Below are positions 1 to 9,183 of a stretch of DNA of 64,000 nucleotides, piece by piece. The DNA is taken from contig JBQNAL010000002.1 of the NCBI GenBank assembly GCA_052170475.1, forward strand, positions 124,001 through 188,000, given 5' to 3'. This DNA is from CAJPQU01 sp052170475 (GTDB taxonomy: Bacteria > Bacillota > Negativicutes > Selenomonadales > Selenomonadaceae). The position numbers and the translations under genes are program-made. Under the pieces are notes generated by a model that had not been told where the DNA came from, made no database searches, and worked only from the letters and a program-made list of their open reading frames with translations. Position 1 is the first letter of the stretch. Each line of letters begins with the position of its first letter.

Positions 1-1
1 G

Positions 2-115
2 ACGTTTCGGGACGTGGACAAGATACCCTATCCGGAAACACGGAGCTATGTAAAAAATGTCTTAAAGAACCGTATTCGGTATGAGCGTCTGTATCCAACA
101 GCACAACATCGTTGA
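2..115 (+). CDS. Lytic transglycosylase, C-terminal end only (partial)
   Basis: The window opens inside a reading frame whose last 37 residues end at a TGA at 113-115. The tail reads IPYPETRSYVKNVLKNRIRY, which is typical of the extreme C-terminus of soluble Slt-type lytic transglycosylases that cleave peptidoglycan glycan strands. The catalytic region lies outside the window, so this rests only on the conserved tail. It ends 11 bases before the chosen PolC start, so the two genes may be co-transcribed. Confidence 0.6.
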   Translation, partial: TFRDVDKIPYPETRSYVKNVLKNRIRYERLYPTAQHR

Positions 116-126
116 GAGGGAGTATC

Positions 127-3100
127 GTGGCTTCTACCTATTGCATTGTACCGCAACAATCGAATCAATTCCGGCAGATGATGGCGGGCATCGCGCTGAC
201 CGCGAAAGAGCAGGCGCTTTTCCAAAATTGCTTCGTCAAGCACATTGAAGTATCGCCGCACACGCAAACGTGGGAAATCCTGCTCGAAACGAAGTCTTTT
301 TTAGATGAGGCGCTCCTCCAGGTGGCTTCCGCTCATCTTAAGGAGCGGTGCGGTCTGCACGACGTGATTTTTTATCAGAAAGTCGTGGATTTAGGCGCCG
401 TGCTGCAAAAGGCCTGGGGAGAGATCGTCAAGTTGGCGGCGGGGGCAAGTCCTTCCCTGCGGCTCGTGCTTTGGCGTGCGCAGCACCGCATGCGCGAGGG
501 GAAGCTTTTGGTGCGCATCGGCAATCGCTTTGCCGGAGAATTATTGCACCACCATGATGTGACGACGCAGCTGCAAAAAGCTGTGGGGCAGGCGACCGGG
601 TGGTATTGCGACGTGGTGTGCGAAACCTACGACGAGGAGTGTGACGGGGGCGCGGGCGAAGCGACGGCGATCTTTCAGACGACGGCGTATCAAACGGCGA
701 TGACAAAGCGCGCCGAGAGCGGGCGCATTTTAGAAAAAACCGAACATGGCGCGGAAGGAAAAGGCGATCAGGGGCATAGGAAAAAACGCGGGCAAAGAAA
801 CGAGACGGCGCCGGATTGTATTTTTGGCGGCGGTGTTGGCGGCGATGTGACCGCGATTGATGAAATCAAAAACGAGATGAAAAATGTCGTCGTTGTCGGT
901 GTCCTTGAAGCGGTGGATGGGCGGGAACTGAAGGAGACCAATCTGCTGTTTTTTGACGTAGCGGATATGGCGGACGGGATCAGTGTGAAAACCTTTTTCC
1001 GAGATCACGACGAGTACGAAAAAGCGTTGTCTGCCTTAAAACCGGGGATGATGGTGCGGGTGCGCGGGTCGGTGCGCTTTGATACCTTCCTGAATGATCT
1101 CGTTCTTTTTGCGGTCAGCGCGAAGGAGGAAGTCATCGAGCCGCGCATGGATCAAGCGCCGGAAAAGCGCGTGGAGCTTCATGCGCACACCCAGATGAGC
1201 ATGATGGACGCCGTCGTCCCCCCCAAGACGCTGATTAAAACGGCGGCACGATGGGGCTGGCCGGCGGTCGCCATCACCGACCACGGTGTGGTGCAGGCTT
1301 TTCCTGAAGCCATGAACACGGTGGTCAATGAGAAATTAGACATCAAGGTCATTTATGGCATGGAAGGGTATCTCACGGGCGACGATTATAAACAGCGATT
1401 TGCCAACCATATCATTTTACTGGCCAAAAATAAAGAGGGACTGCATAACCTGTACCGGTTGGTATCGCTGTCGCATTTGCGTTTTTTCCATCGGCAGCCC
1501 CGCATACCCAAAGCCTTGCTCCAAGAGCTGCGGCAGGGGCTCATCATCGGATCGGCCTGCGAGGCCGGCGAATTGATCCGTGCCATCGTCGCCAATCGCA
1601 GCGAGGAAGAACTTTTGGCGATTGCCGACTTCTATGATTATCTGGAAATTCAACCGCTGGGCAATAACGCTTTTCTCGTGCGCAGCGATGAGTTTCCCGA
1701 CGTACAAGGCGACGAAGATCTCAAGCGGATCAATCTCAAGGTGGCCGAGCTGGCGAGAAAACTGAATAAGATGCTGATCGCCACCTGCGATGTCCATTTC
1801 CTCAACGCGGAAGACGCCATTTATCGCGCTGTGATCATGGCGGGCAAGGGGTTTGAAGACGCGGAACTCCAGCCGCCGCTCTTTCTGCGGACGACGGAAG
1901 AGATGCTCAAGGAATTTGCCTATCTTGGCGAAGACTTGGCCTATGAGGCGGTGGTCAAAAATCCGCGTCGGATTGCGGACATGGTGGAGAAATTTCATCC
2001 CATCCCCACGGAGGGCAAGCTCTACTCGCCCATGATCCCTGGGGCGGATGAACAGATTCGCTCCATGTCCTATGATCGGGCGCATCAGATGTACAGTCAC
2101 GCTTTGCCTGATGTCGTGCAAAGGAGATTGGATCAGGAATTGGGTTCCATCATTGGACATGGCTTTTCCGTCCTCTATCTCATCGCGCACAAGCTGGTCA
2201 AAAAATCGAATATGGACGGCTATTTGGTGGGGTCGCGTGGGTCGGTGGGTTCTTCTTTCATCGCCACCCTGACCGGGATCACGGAGGTCAATCCCCTGCC
2301 GCCGCACTGGCGCTGCCCTCACTGCCAATACAGTACGTTTTTGGATGACGGGTCTTATGGTAGCGGTTTTGATTTGCCGGATAAAAACTGTCCCGTCTGT
2401 GGTACACCGTTCATCAAGGATGGTCACGATATTCCTTTCGCCGTCTTTTTGGGGTTTGACGGTGATAAAGTACCCGATATTGATCTGAACTTTGCCAGTG
2501 TGTACCAAGCACAAGCACAAAAATATACCTCAGAACTCTTTGGCAAAGACAATGCCTATCGTGCCGGTACCATAGCGACCGTAGCGGATAAGACGGCCTA
2601 TGGCTATGTGCGCAAATACTTTGAAGAGCGGGGGCAGAAAAAGCGCGGCGCCTTCATTCAGCGCATCGTCAACGGCTGCTTGGGGACGAAACGCACCACA
2701 GGGCAGCATCCCGCCGGGGTCATGGTGGTGCCGCGCAATATGGACATTCATTTCTTCACGCCGGTGCAGCGCCCCGCCGATAAGAAAGATTCGGATACGA
2801 TCACGACGCATTTTGATTATCACTCCATCAGCAGCCGTTTGGTCAAGTTGGACAATTTAGGGCATGACGATCCCACGATGATCAAGATGTTAGAAGTGCT
2901 GACGCATCGGGATCCGCAGACCATTCCCTTTGATGATCCGGCCACCTTGAGCCTGTTCCATTCGACGGAGGCGCTTGGCCTCGATCCGGAAGAACTGGGG
3001 GCGAACAGTGGAACCTTTGGGATTCCTGAATTTCGTACCAGCTTCACCCGGCAAATGATCGACGATACGCACCCTTCTTGCTTCAGCGATCTCGTGCGCA

Positions 3101-3921
3101 TTTCCGGTTTTTCCCATGGGACGAATGTGTGGCTGGACAACGCCCAAGATTTGATTCGGGGCGGTATATGTACCCTGCGCGACGCGATTTCCGCACGGGA
3201 TGACATCATGATGACCCTGATCCATAAGGGTATCGATCCGCTCTTGGCGTTCAATACCATGGAGCAGGTGCGCAAAGGGAAAGGCATCAAGCCCGAAGTC
3301 GTGGAAAAACTCAAAGCGGGCGGCGTGCCGGATTGGTATATCGGCGCTTGTCAGAAGATCAAATATCTCTTCCCCCGTGCGCATGCTACGGCCTACGTCA
3401 TGATGGCCTACCGCATCGCCTTCTGCAAGGTACACTATCCGTTGGCCTTCTATGCGGCGTATTTCTCCATTCGGGCGGACGCCTTTGACGTCAATCTTAT
3501 TGCGGGGGGCAAGGAGAAAGTGAAAAGCGCCCTCAAGGACTTGGAAACGATAGAAAAACCCGACGAGCGGCAAAAGGAACTCCTCATTGTTTTGCAATTG
3601 GCGTGGGAGATGTATCTCCGTGGGTATTGCGTGGAGCGTGTCGATCTCTATCGATCCGCTGCGGAAGAATTTATTATCCAAGAAAAATCGCTGCTGCCTC
3701 CCTTTACTTCGCTGAAAGGATTTGGCGCCGTAGCGGCGCACAGCGTCATCGAAGCGCGTAAGGATGGCCGCTTCACCTCCGTCGCCGATTTCAAGAAACG
3801 CACGGCGGTGTCCAAGACGAACATTGAACTTCTGCGGGAACACGGCTGCTTGGATGAACTCAATGAAAGCGACCAGATGGAACTTTTCGCCTTGACGGAG
3901 GTCGCGGCGTCGGCGGGATGA
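127..3921 (+). CDS. polC: DNA polymerase III alpha subunit, PolC type, without the exonuclease domain
   Basis: Replicative polymerase of Firmicutes. Visible in order: N-terminal region, OB-fold near residues 255-330 (VVVVGVLEAVDGRE), PHP domain from about 345 (HAHTQMSMMDA, ITDHGVVQAF), a four-cysteine zinc site near 728-765 (CPHC and CPVC), the polymerase core with the catalytic PDIDLNF motif near 782, and the C-terminal helix-hairpin region. The 1264-aa length is well below the about 1430-1450 usual for PolC. In PolC a DnaQ-like 3'-5' exonuclease is normally inserted in PHP after the 'GxExYL' strand; here GMEGYLTGDDYKQRF runs directly into ANHIILLAKNKEGLHNLYR, so that insert is absent. I chose the GTG at 127 because GAGAGGGAG sits 4 bases upstream; the in-frame TTG at 112 lies inside the preceding gene's end. 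Confidence 0.95.
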   Translation: MASTYCIVPQQSNQFRQMMAGIALTAKEQALFQNCFVKHIEVSPHTQTWEILLETKSFLDEALLQVASAHLKERCGLHDVIFYQKVVDLGAVLQKAWGEIVKLAAGASPSLRLVLWRAQHRMREGKLLVRIGNRFAGELLHHHDVTTQLQKAVGQATGWYCDVVCETYDEECDGGAGEATAIFQTTAYQTAMTKRAESGRILEKTEHGAEGKGDQGHRKKRGQRNETAPDCIFGGGVGGDVTAIDEIKNEMKNVVVVGVLEAVDGRELKETNLLFFDVADMADGISVKTFFRDHDEYEKALSALKPGMMVRVRGSVRFDTFLNDLVLFAVSAKEEVIEPRMDQAPEKRVELHAHTQMSMMDAVVPPKTLIKTAARWGWPAVAITDHGVVQAFPEAMNTVVNEKLDIKVIYGMEGYLTGDDYKQRFANHIILLAKNKEGLHNLYRLVSLSHLRFFHRQPRIPKALLQELRQGLIIGSACEAGELIRAIVANRSEEELLAIADFYDYLEIQPLGNNAFLVRSDEFPDVQGDEDLKRINLKVAELARKLNKMLIATCDVHFLNAEDAIYRAVIMAGKGFEDAELQPPLFLRTTEEMLKEFAYLGEDLAYEAVVKNPRRIADMVEKFHPIPTEGKLYSPMIPGADEQIRSMSYDRAHQMYSHALPDVVQRRLDQELGSIIGHGFSVLYLIAHKLVKKSNMDGYLVGSRGSVGSSFIATLTGITEVNPLPPHWRCPHCQYSTFLDDGSYGSGFDLPDKNCPVCGTPFIKDGHDIPFAVFLGFDGDKVPDIDLNFASVYQAQAQKYTSELFGKDNAYRAGTIATVADKTAYGYVRKYFEERGQKKRGAFIQRIVNGCLGTKRTTGQHPAGVMVVPRNMDIHFFTPVQRPADKKDSDTITTHFDYHSISSRLVKLDNLGHDDPTMIKMLEVLTHRDPQTIPFDDPATLSLFHSTEALGLDPEELGANSGTFGIPEFRTSFTRQMIDDTHPSCFSDLVRISGFSHGTNVWLDNAQDLIRGGICTLRDAISARDDIMMTLIHKGIDPLLAFNTMEQVRKGKGIKPEVVEKLKAGGVPDWYIGACQKIKYLFPRAHATAYVMMAYRIAFCKVHYPLAFYAAYFSIRADAFDVNLIAGGKEKVKSALKDLETIEKPDERQKELLIVLQLAWEMYLRGYCVERVDLYRSAAEEFIIQEKSLLPPFTSLKGFGAVAAHSVIEARKDGRFTSVADFKKRTAVSKTNIELLREHGCLDELNESDQMELFALTEVAASAG

Positions 3922-3951
3922 AGGGCGTAGCACGAGGAGGGATCGGGTACA

Positions 3952-4788
3952 GTGATCAAAGAGTTACAGCAAGAAATAGGGGCGATGGCGGCTCGCACAC
4001 GAGCCCTTCATCCATTGGTGCCGTCGATTACGAATACGGTAACCGTCAATTTTGTCGCCAATGCCCAGCTGGCCGTCGGCGGTTCGGCAGCGATGGTGTA
4101 TCTGCCGGACGAGGGGGCGGGGATGGCGAAGATCGGCGCGTCCATGTACATCAACATGGGGACGCTGCTGCCGATCTATGAAGAAACCCTGCCCGAGGTG
4201 GCCAAGACCCTGTGCGAAGCAGGAAAACCGTGGGTTTTGGATCCCGTGGGCATGGGGATAGGCGCTTTGCGGACGAAGATCCTGCGAGAATTTCAAGCGT
4301 ATCGTCCCACGATTCTTCGGGGAAACGCCTCGGAGATCCTTGCCTTGGCGCATCTTTGGGAACTCAAGGGAGAGAGAGAGGGGACCGGCGTGCGCGGGGT
4401 GGATGCGACGGACAGCGTCGAGGCGGCGCAGTCGGCAGCCGTGTCCTTGGCACGCTCAACGGGCGGGGCGGTGGCCGTTTCGGGCGCCACCGATTTGGTG
4501 ACGGATGGGCGATGGATCGCGCGCATCGCCGGCGGCTCCCACTTTTTCCCGCTGATCACTGGGGCGGGGTGTTCTTTGGGCGGGGTCATCGCCGTGTATG
4601 CAGCGGCGGGGACGCCTTTTGCGGCCGCCTTGGGCGGCACGGTACTGTTTAATTTGGCAGGGAGAGAGGCGGAAGGCGAAGCGCGCGGTCCGGCCAGCTT
4701 TCAAAGCTGCTTTTTGGATGCTTTGTATCGGATCACACCGGAAGCCTTGGCGGCCTATCCCTTCCAGTTAGAGGAGGTGAAGGGGTGA
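3952..4788 (+). CDS. thiM: Hydroxyethylthiazole kinase
   Basis: Phosphorylates 4-methyl-5-(2-hydroxyethyl)thiazole with ATP in thiamine salvage. The 278-aa product has the usual family length and shows the ribokinase-fold landmarks: VLDPVGMGIGALR near residue 95, the RGNASEIL segment near 122, and ITGAGCSLGG near 200 with the catalytic cysteine of the anion hole. The start is GTG at 3952 with GAGGAGGG about 10 bases upstream. It begins 30 bases after polC and overlaps the next gene by 4 bases (GTGA), forming a compact thiM / thiamine-binding / thiE operon. I found no TPP riboswitch in the short gap before it. Confidence 0.95.
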   Translation: MIKELQQEIGAMAARTRALHPLVPSITNTVTVNFVANAQLAVGGSAAMVYLPDEGAGMAKIGASMYINMGTLLPIYEETLPEVAKTLCEAGKPWVLDPVGMGIGALRTKILREFQAYRPTILRGNASEILALAHLWELKGEREGTGVRGVDATDSVEAAQSAAVSLARSTGGAVAVSGATDLVTDGRWIARIAGGSHFFPLITGAGCSLGGVIAVYAAAGTPFAAALGGTVLFNLAGREAEGEARGPASFQSCFLDALYRITPEALAAYPFQLEEVKG

Positions 4789-5090
4789 ACACTTTGATCG
4801 CAGTGGCCATCGCGCCGTGTGGGATAGGGGAGGAACTTTCGGCGGAGGTCGCCGAGGTCGTTCGCGTCATTCGCCAGTCGGGTCTTCCCAGCAAAACGAC
4901 GGCCATGTTTACGGAAATCGAAGGGGAGTGGGACGACGTCATGCGCGTCGTAAAAGCGGCGGCCATGGTCTTAGCGGAGAAGGGGATACGCACGGAAGTG
5001 GTGCTGAAAGCGGATATTCGCCCCGGGTATACGAATATGATGGAGGAAAAAGTGAGAAAGGTCGAAACGCTCTTGGGAGGCGCGTCATGA
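4785..5090 (+). CDS. Thiamine/HMP-binding protein, MTH1187/YkoF-like
   Basis: A 101-aa protein of the small ferredoxin-like fold family (MTH1187, UPF0045, thiamine-binding). It opens with IAVAIAPCGIGEELS and carries the family's TAMFTEIEGEWDDVM segment and a C-terminal GYTNMMEEKVRKVE helix. Related proteins bind thiamine or its pyrimidine moiety in the cytoplasm. GTG start overlapping the thiM stop; its own stop overlaps the thiE ATG. Lying between two thiazole/thiamine-phosphate salvage enzymes, it probably delivers or senses an intermediate. No catalytic residues are claimed. Confidence 0.8.
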   Translation: MNTLIAVAIAPCGIGEELSAEVAEVVRVIRQSGLPSKTTAMFTEIEGEWDDVMRVVKAAAMVLAEKGIRTEVVLKADIRPGYTNMMEEKVRKVETLLGGAS

Positions 5091-5794
5091 CGATGCGGCA
5101 GGCGCTGGATATTTCTGCCTATCTCGTGGTGGGACCAGAAAATACGGTGGGGCGCCCCGTAGGCGAGATTGTGGCGGCAGCCGTTGGGGCGGGATTTACC
5201 TGCGTCCAGATCCGTTCCAAGGAAGCCTCGGCGCGGGAGATGATGGCTTGCGTGAGAGACGCGGCCGCCGTCATTGAAAAGGCGGGGAAGGCGGATCAGG
5301 TGGCGCTCTTGGTGGACGACCGCTTGGACATCGTGTTGGCGGCACGGCAGCAAGGGACTAAGGTGGATGGCGTTCACGTGGGACAGTCCGACATTCCGCC
5401 GGACATTTGCCGCCGCCTGTTAGGGGAGGACGCTGTCGTCGGTCTATCGGCGCCGAGCCAAGAGATTTTATCTTACGTGACCCGCGCGGATAGCACGGAC
5501 ATCGATTATTTCGGTGCCGGGCCTCTTCATGAAACGGAGACAAAGCCGGATTGTGGTCGAAACGACGAGGGGGCGATCGTCACACAAAGCTTGGCCGCAT
5601 TGCGACAGATCGCGCAGATCAGTCCGCGTCCCGTAGTGGTGGGCGGCGGCGTCAAGTTGGCGGATATTCCTGCACTGGCCGCCACAGGCGTGGATGGTTT
5701 TTTTGTGGTGTCCGCCGTGGCCGGCGCCAACGCCCCTGACGAAGCTGCGGCTTCCTTGGTACGCGCTTGGCGGCAGCATCGCCGCCTCGGCTAA
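5087..5794 (+). CDS. thiE: Thiamine-phosphate synthase
   Basis: Joins HMP pyrophosphate and thiazole phosphate to give thiamine phosphate. The 235-aa TIM-barrel sequence shows CVQIRSKEAS near residue 41, LLVDDRLDIVLAA, GVHVGQSDIP, GLSAPSQE, the DYFGAGPLHETETKPD phosphate-binding loop and VVVGGGVKLADIPAL. The ATG at 5087 overlaps the preceding stop (ATGA), which fixes the start; the reading frame is open much further upstream but that part is a shadow of the preceding gene. Slightly longer than the about 210 aa typical of ThiE. Last gene of the operon, followed by a terminator. Confidence 0.93.
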   Translation: MTMRQALDISAYLVVGPENTVGRPVGEIVAAAVGAGFTCVQIRSKEASAREMMACVRDAAAVIEKAGKADQVALLVDDRLDIVLAARQQGTKVDGVHVGQSDIPPDICRRLLGEDAVVGLSAPSQEILSYVTRADSTDIDYFGAGPLHETETKPDCGRNDEGAIVTQSLAALRQIAQISPRPVVVGGGVKLADIPALAATGVDGFFVVSAVAGANAPDEAAASLVRAWRQHRRLG

Positions 5795-5817
5795 CCTTCG
5801 TCTTCTTTGAACATGGC

Positions 5818-5853
5818 AGCGGATTCGGAGGACACAGCGGATCCGCTTTTTTG
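5818..5853 (+). terminator. Rho-independent terminator of the thi operon
   Basis: AGCGGAT (5818-5824) pairs with ATCCGCT (5841-5847) and is followed by a run of six T. It lies 24 bases after the thiE stop. Confidence 0.75.
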
Positions 5854-5918
5854 TTGTGACATCCGTGCGATTGGCGCCATACGAAAAAATTTTGTTATTT
5901 TTAGCAGGACTTCTTTGA

Positions 5919-5948
5919 TTGACGCCGAAATAGTATCCGACATATAGA
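5919..5948 (+). promoter_or_regulatory. pckA: Possible pckA promoter
   Basis: TTGACG (5919-5924), an 18-bp spacer and TATAGA (5943-5948). It is the best sigma-A-like match in the 140-base gap before pckA, but the -10 is only a partial match. Confidence 0.4.
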
Positions 5949-5996
5949 AAGCAACATGCCCACAAGGGCAATTTGTTGAGGAAAGGGCGAGGGGTC

Positions 5997-7604
5997 ATGG
6001 GAAAAATTGATTTAGAGCAGTACGGCATCACGGGGACGACAGAGATTCTCTACAATCCATCTTATGAAATCTTGTTTGAAGAAGAAATGAAGCCGGATCT
6101 GACGGGCTACGATAAAGGCGTCTTGACGGAATGTGGAGCGGTCAATGTCATGACCGGCGTCTATACGGGACGTTCGCCGAAGGATAAATTTATCGTCGAT
6201 GACGCCAAATCCCATGACACCCTCTGGTGGACCTCCGACGAATATAAAAATGATAACCATCGTGCGACCCAGGAGACATGGGAGGCTGTCCTGAAGCTCG
6301 CGAAAGAGGAACTTTCCAATAAAAAACTGTATGTCGTGGACGCCTTTTGCGGCGCCAATCACGATACCCGCATGGCCGTTCGCTTTATCATGGAAGTGGC
6401 ATGGCAGGCGCATTTCGTCCGCAACATGTTCATCAAGCCGACGGCGGAAGAGATGGAAAATTTCAAGCCGGATTTCGTCGTCTATACGGCCTCGAAAGCC
6501 AAGGTGAAAAACTATAAGGAACTGGGTCTGAACTCGGAAACGGCCGTCGTATTCAACATCACGAGCCACGAGCAGGTCATCCTCAACACTTGGTACGGCG
6601 GGGAGATGAAAAAAGGTTTATTCTCCATGATGAACTACTATCTCCCGCTCAAAGGCATCGCCGCCATGCACTGCTCGGCGAATACCGATATGAACGGCGA
6701 GAATACCGCCATTTTCTTCGGACTTTCAGGGACGGGAAAGACGACCTTATCCACCGATCCCAAGCGGCTTCTCATTGGGGATGACGAACACGGCTGGGAC
6801 GACCAGGGCATTTTCAATTTTGAAGGCGGCTGTTACGCGAAGGTCATTGATTTAGACAAGGACTCGGAACCCGACATCTATTATGCGATCAAACGGAACG
6901 CACTCTTAGAAAACGTCACGGTAGACGCGAACGGGAAAATTGATTTCTCAGATAAGAGCGTGACAGAAAATACGCGCGTTTCTTACCCCATCGATCACAT
7001 CAAGAACATCGTTCGTCCCATTTCTGCCGCGCCGCCGGCGAAAGATGTCATCTTCCTGTCGGCGGATGCCTTTGGCGTCCTGCCGCCGGTGTCCATCCTC
7101 ACACCCGAGCAGACGAAATATTATTTTCTTTCCGGCTTCACGGCAAAATTGGCGGGGACGGAGCGGGGCATCACCGAACCGACGCCCACCTTTTCCGCTT
7201 GCTTCGGCCAGGCGTTCTTAGAGCTTCATCCGACGAAATATGCGGAAGAGTTGGTGCGGAAAATGGAAATGAGCGGCGCGAAGGCGTATCTTGTCAATAC
7301 GGGCTGGAACGGCAGCGGCAAGCGGATTTCCATCAAGGATACCCGCGGGATCATCGACGCCATTTTAAGCGGCGCGATCCGCAAAGCGCCGACGAAAAAA
7401 ATTCCGATCTTCGATTTGGAAGTGCCGACAGAGCTGCCGGGGGTCGATCCAAACATTTTAGATCCACGGGATACTTACGCGGACGTTGCCCAATGGAACG
7501 AAAAAGCTGCCGATTTGGCGGCGCGGTTTATCCAGAACTTCGTCAAGTACCAAGGCAACGAGGCGGGGAAAGCTTTAGTGGCCGCAGGACCAAAGGTCGA
7601 ATAA
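5997..7604 (+). CDS. pckA: Phosphoenolpyruvate carboxykinase (ATP)
   Basis: Interconverts oxaloacetate plus ATP and PEP plus CO2; in anaerobic rumen- or gut-type bacteria it often runs in the carboxylating, succinate-forming direction. The 535-aa product has family length. Visible motifs: [13 protein letters not shown] near residue 58, [16 protein letters not shown] (P-loop of the kinase fold) near 243, the LIGDDEHGW metal-binding segment, and [14 protein letters not shown] chose ATG 5997 (AGGGGT just upstream, protein [10 protein letters not shown]) over an upstream in-frame start because it has the ribosome site and fits the family N-terminus. Monocistronic: terminators on both sides. Confidence 0.97.
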   Translation: MGKIDLEQYGITGTTEILYNPSYEILFEEEMKPDLTGYDKGVLTECGAVNVMTGVYTGRSPKDKFIVDDAKSHDTLWWTSDEYKNDNHRATQETWEAVLKLAKEELSNKKLYVVDAFCGANHDTRMAVRFIMEVAWQAHFVRNMFIKPTAEEMENFKPDFVVYTASKAKVKNYKELGLNSETAVVFNITSHEQVILNTWYGGEMKKGLFSMMNYYLPLKGIAAMHCSANTDMNGENTAIFFGLSGTGKTTLSTDPKRLLIGDDEHGWDDQGIFNFEGGCYAKVIDLDKDSEPDIYYAIKRNALLENVTVDANGKIDFSDKSVTENTRVSYPIDHIKNIVRPISAAPPAKDVIFLSADAFGVLPPVSILTPEQTKYYFLSGFTAKLAGTERGITEPTPTFSACFGQAFLELHPTKYAEELVRKMEMSGAKAYLVNTGWNGSGKRISIKDTRGIIDAILSGAIRKAPTKKIPIFDLEVPTELPGVDPNILDPRDTYADVAQWNEKAADLAARFIQNFVKYQGNEAGKALVAAGPKVE

Positions 7605-7625
7605 CGAAATACGCTGTCACACGCG

Positions 7626-7672
7626 ACAACACCCCGGCGGAGGGTCGAAGCTCCGCCGGGGTGTTGTCTTTG
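7626..7672 (+). terminator. Strong hairpin between convergent pckA and metY
   Basis: A perfect 17-bp stem (7626-7642 with 7651-7667; core ACACCCCGGCGGAG) with an 8-base loop, followed by CTTT. The T tract is short, but the stem is very stable and lies exactly between two convergent genes, so it may serve both. Confidence 0.75.
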
Positions 7673-7682
7673 AAATGAGGGT

Positions 7683-8957
7683 TCAGAGAGTGTCAATTTT
7701 TGCAAAAGCTTGCGTCAGATCGGCTAAAATATCCTCGATGTTTTCTAAGCCGACGGAAAGGCGTATCATTCCTGGATGAACGCCGGCGGCGAGGAGCTGT
7801 GCATCGGTGAGTTGACGATGGGTTTCGCTGGCCGGATGGAGGACGCAGGTGCGGATGTCGGCGACATGTACTTCGTTGGATGCCAAGCGCAGTGCGTCCA
7901 TGAAGTGCATAGCGGCTTCCCGCCCGCCTCGGATCGTGAACGTGACGACGCCGCTGGCATTTCCTCCTAAATATTTTTCTGCCAACGCGTGGTACGGGTC
8001 GCTGGGAAGCCCCGGATAGGAGACCGATTCCACCTGCGGCGCAGCCGATAAATATTCGGCCACGCGCTTTCCCTGCTGGGCGTAGCGAGGCATCCTAAGC
8101 GCTAACGTCTCCAGCCCGAGGTTGAGGAGAAACGCGGAGTGGGCGGCGGGGTAGGCGCCAATGTCCCGCATGAGCTGCATGCGCGCTTTGATGATGTAGG
8201 CCATATTTCCGAACTCTTTTGCGTAGACAATACCATGGTAAGAGTCGTCCGGTGTTGTAAATTCCGGGAAATTCCCGTTGCTCCAATCAAAGGTTCCGCC
8301 ATCTACGATGACGCCGCCGCCTTGCAGTGCATGACCGTCCATGTACTTCGTGGTGGAATGGAGTACAATATCGGCGCCGAATTGAAACGGTTTACAGAGG
8401 ATCGGCGTCGCGAAGGTGTTGTCGATGAGGAAGGGGACGTGATGGGCGTGGGCTGCGCGAGCGAATTTTTCTATATCGCAGACGACGAGAGAGGGATTGG
8501 CCAAGGTTTCGCCGAACAGGAGTCGGGTGTTCGGCTGAAACGCCCGGTGCAGATCTTCTTCTGAGGCGTCCGGCGGCACGAAAATGCACTCGATGCCAAA
8601 GCGCTTCAGCGTGACGGCGAAAAGATTCAGCGTGCCGCCATAGACCGCCGACGAAGAGATCAGACTATCCCCCGCGCGGCAGAGATTGAGAACGGAAAAC
8701 AAGGTCGCGGCTTGCCCAGAGGTGGTACACATCGCGCCCACACCGCCCTCTAACTCGGCGATCTTCTTTTCCACGGCGTCCACTGTGGGATTGGCAAAGC
8801 GCGAATAGATGATTCCTTCCGTCGGGCGGTCAAACACCGCCGCAATATGTTCTGTGGAATCAAAGCGATACGTCGTACTCTGTACAATCGGCATCACGCT
8901 CGGCTCGCCGCTCTTCGGGCTATACCCGGCATGAAGGCATTTCGTTTCATCTTTCAT
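7683..8957 (-). CDS. metY: O-acetylhomoserine sulfhydrylase (aminocarboxypropyltransferase)
   Basis: PLP enzyme of the Cys/Met metabolism family that makes homocysteine from O-acetylhomoserine and sulfide. The 424-aa protein begins KDETKCLHAGYSP and shows YSRFANPT, the SGQAA loop, FLIDNTFATPILCKPF and the PLP lysine in LHSTTKYMDGH; the tail IRLSVGLENIEDILADL is diagnostic. The start is ATG at 8957-8955 with AGGAGTGTTGAGG upstream; the open frame extends 23 codons further without a ribosome site. The family is hard to split by eye (MetY, MetZ, methionine gamma-lyase); the N-terminus and HxxTKYxxGH context favour MetY. Confidence 0.88.
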   Translation of the reverse strand: MKDETKCLHAGYSPKSGEPSVMPIVQSTTYRFDSTEHIAAVFDRPTEGIIYSRFANPTVDAVEKKIAELEGGVGAMCTTSGQAATLFSVLNLCRAGDSLISSSAVYGGTLNLFAVTLKRFGIECIFVPPDASEEDLHRAFQPNTRLLFGETLANPSLVVCDIEKFARAAHAHHVPFLIDNTFATPILCKPFQFGADIVLHSTTKYMDGHALQGGGVIVDGGTFDWSNGNFPEFTTPDDSYHGIVYAKEFGNMAYIIKARMQLMRDIGAYPAAHSAFLLNLGLETLALRMPRYAQQGKRVAEYLSAAPQVESVSYPGLPSDPYHALAEKYLGGNASGVVTFTIRGGREAAMHFMDALRLASNEVHVADIRTCVLHPASETHRQLTDAQLLAAGVHPGMIRLSVGLENIEDILADLTQAFAKIDTL

Positions 8958-9101
8958 CCTCAACACTCCTTTTTCTTCCTGCCTGTTCTCGATTCTGTTG
9001 CGGTTGGTTCTTTCTTCGGCAGCCATTCACATTCTACCACAGGTGCTTTGTCCTGTCCTTTTTGTGGTTGATTTTATTTTCTTGTTACTCCATCATATCC
9101 G

Positions 9102-9129
9102 TTTACGGGGTGCGATGACCTACTATAAA
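9102..9129 (+). promoter_or_regulatory. Possible promoter for the map-helicase pair
   Basis: TTTACG (9102-9107), 16 bp, TATAAA (9124-9129), about 55 bases before the map ATG. It is a moderate match; the rest of the 226-base divergent gap between metY and map shows nothing else I can name. Confidence 0.35.
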
Positions 9130-9183
9130 ATGGTTCTCATTTGTGCTATACTGGGGGCAGTGTTTATAGATGGGAGCGAGAAA

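Noticed and set aside
1417..2520. Minus-strand frame of 367 codons opposite polC
   Set aside because: The plus-strand PolC is fully explained by conserved motifs; the reverse frame is a GC-rich shadow without homology or ribosome site.
3922..3951. TPP riboswitch before thiM
   Set aside because: The gap is only 30 bases and the preceding sequence is coding; no THI-box core is present.
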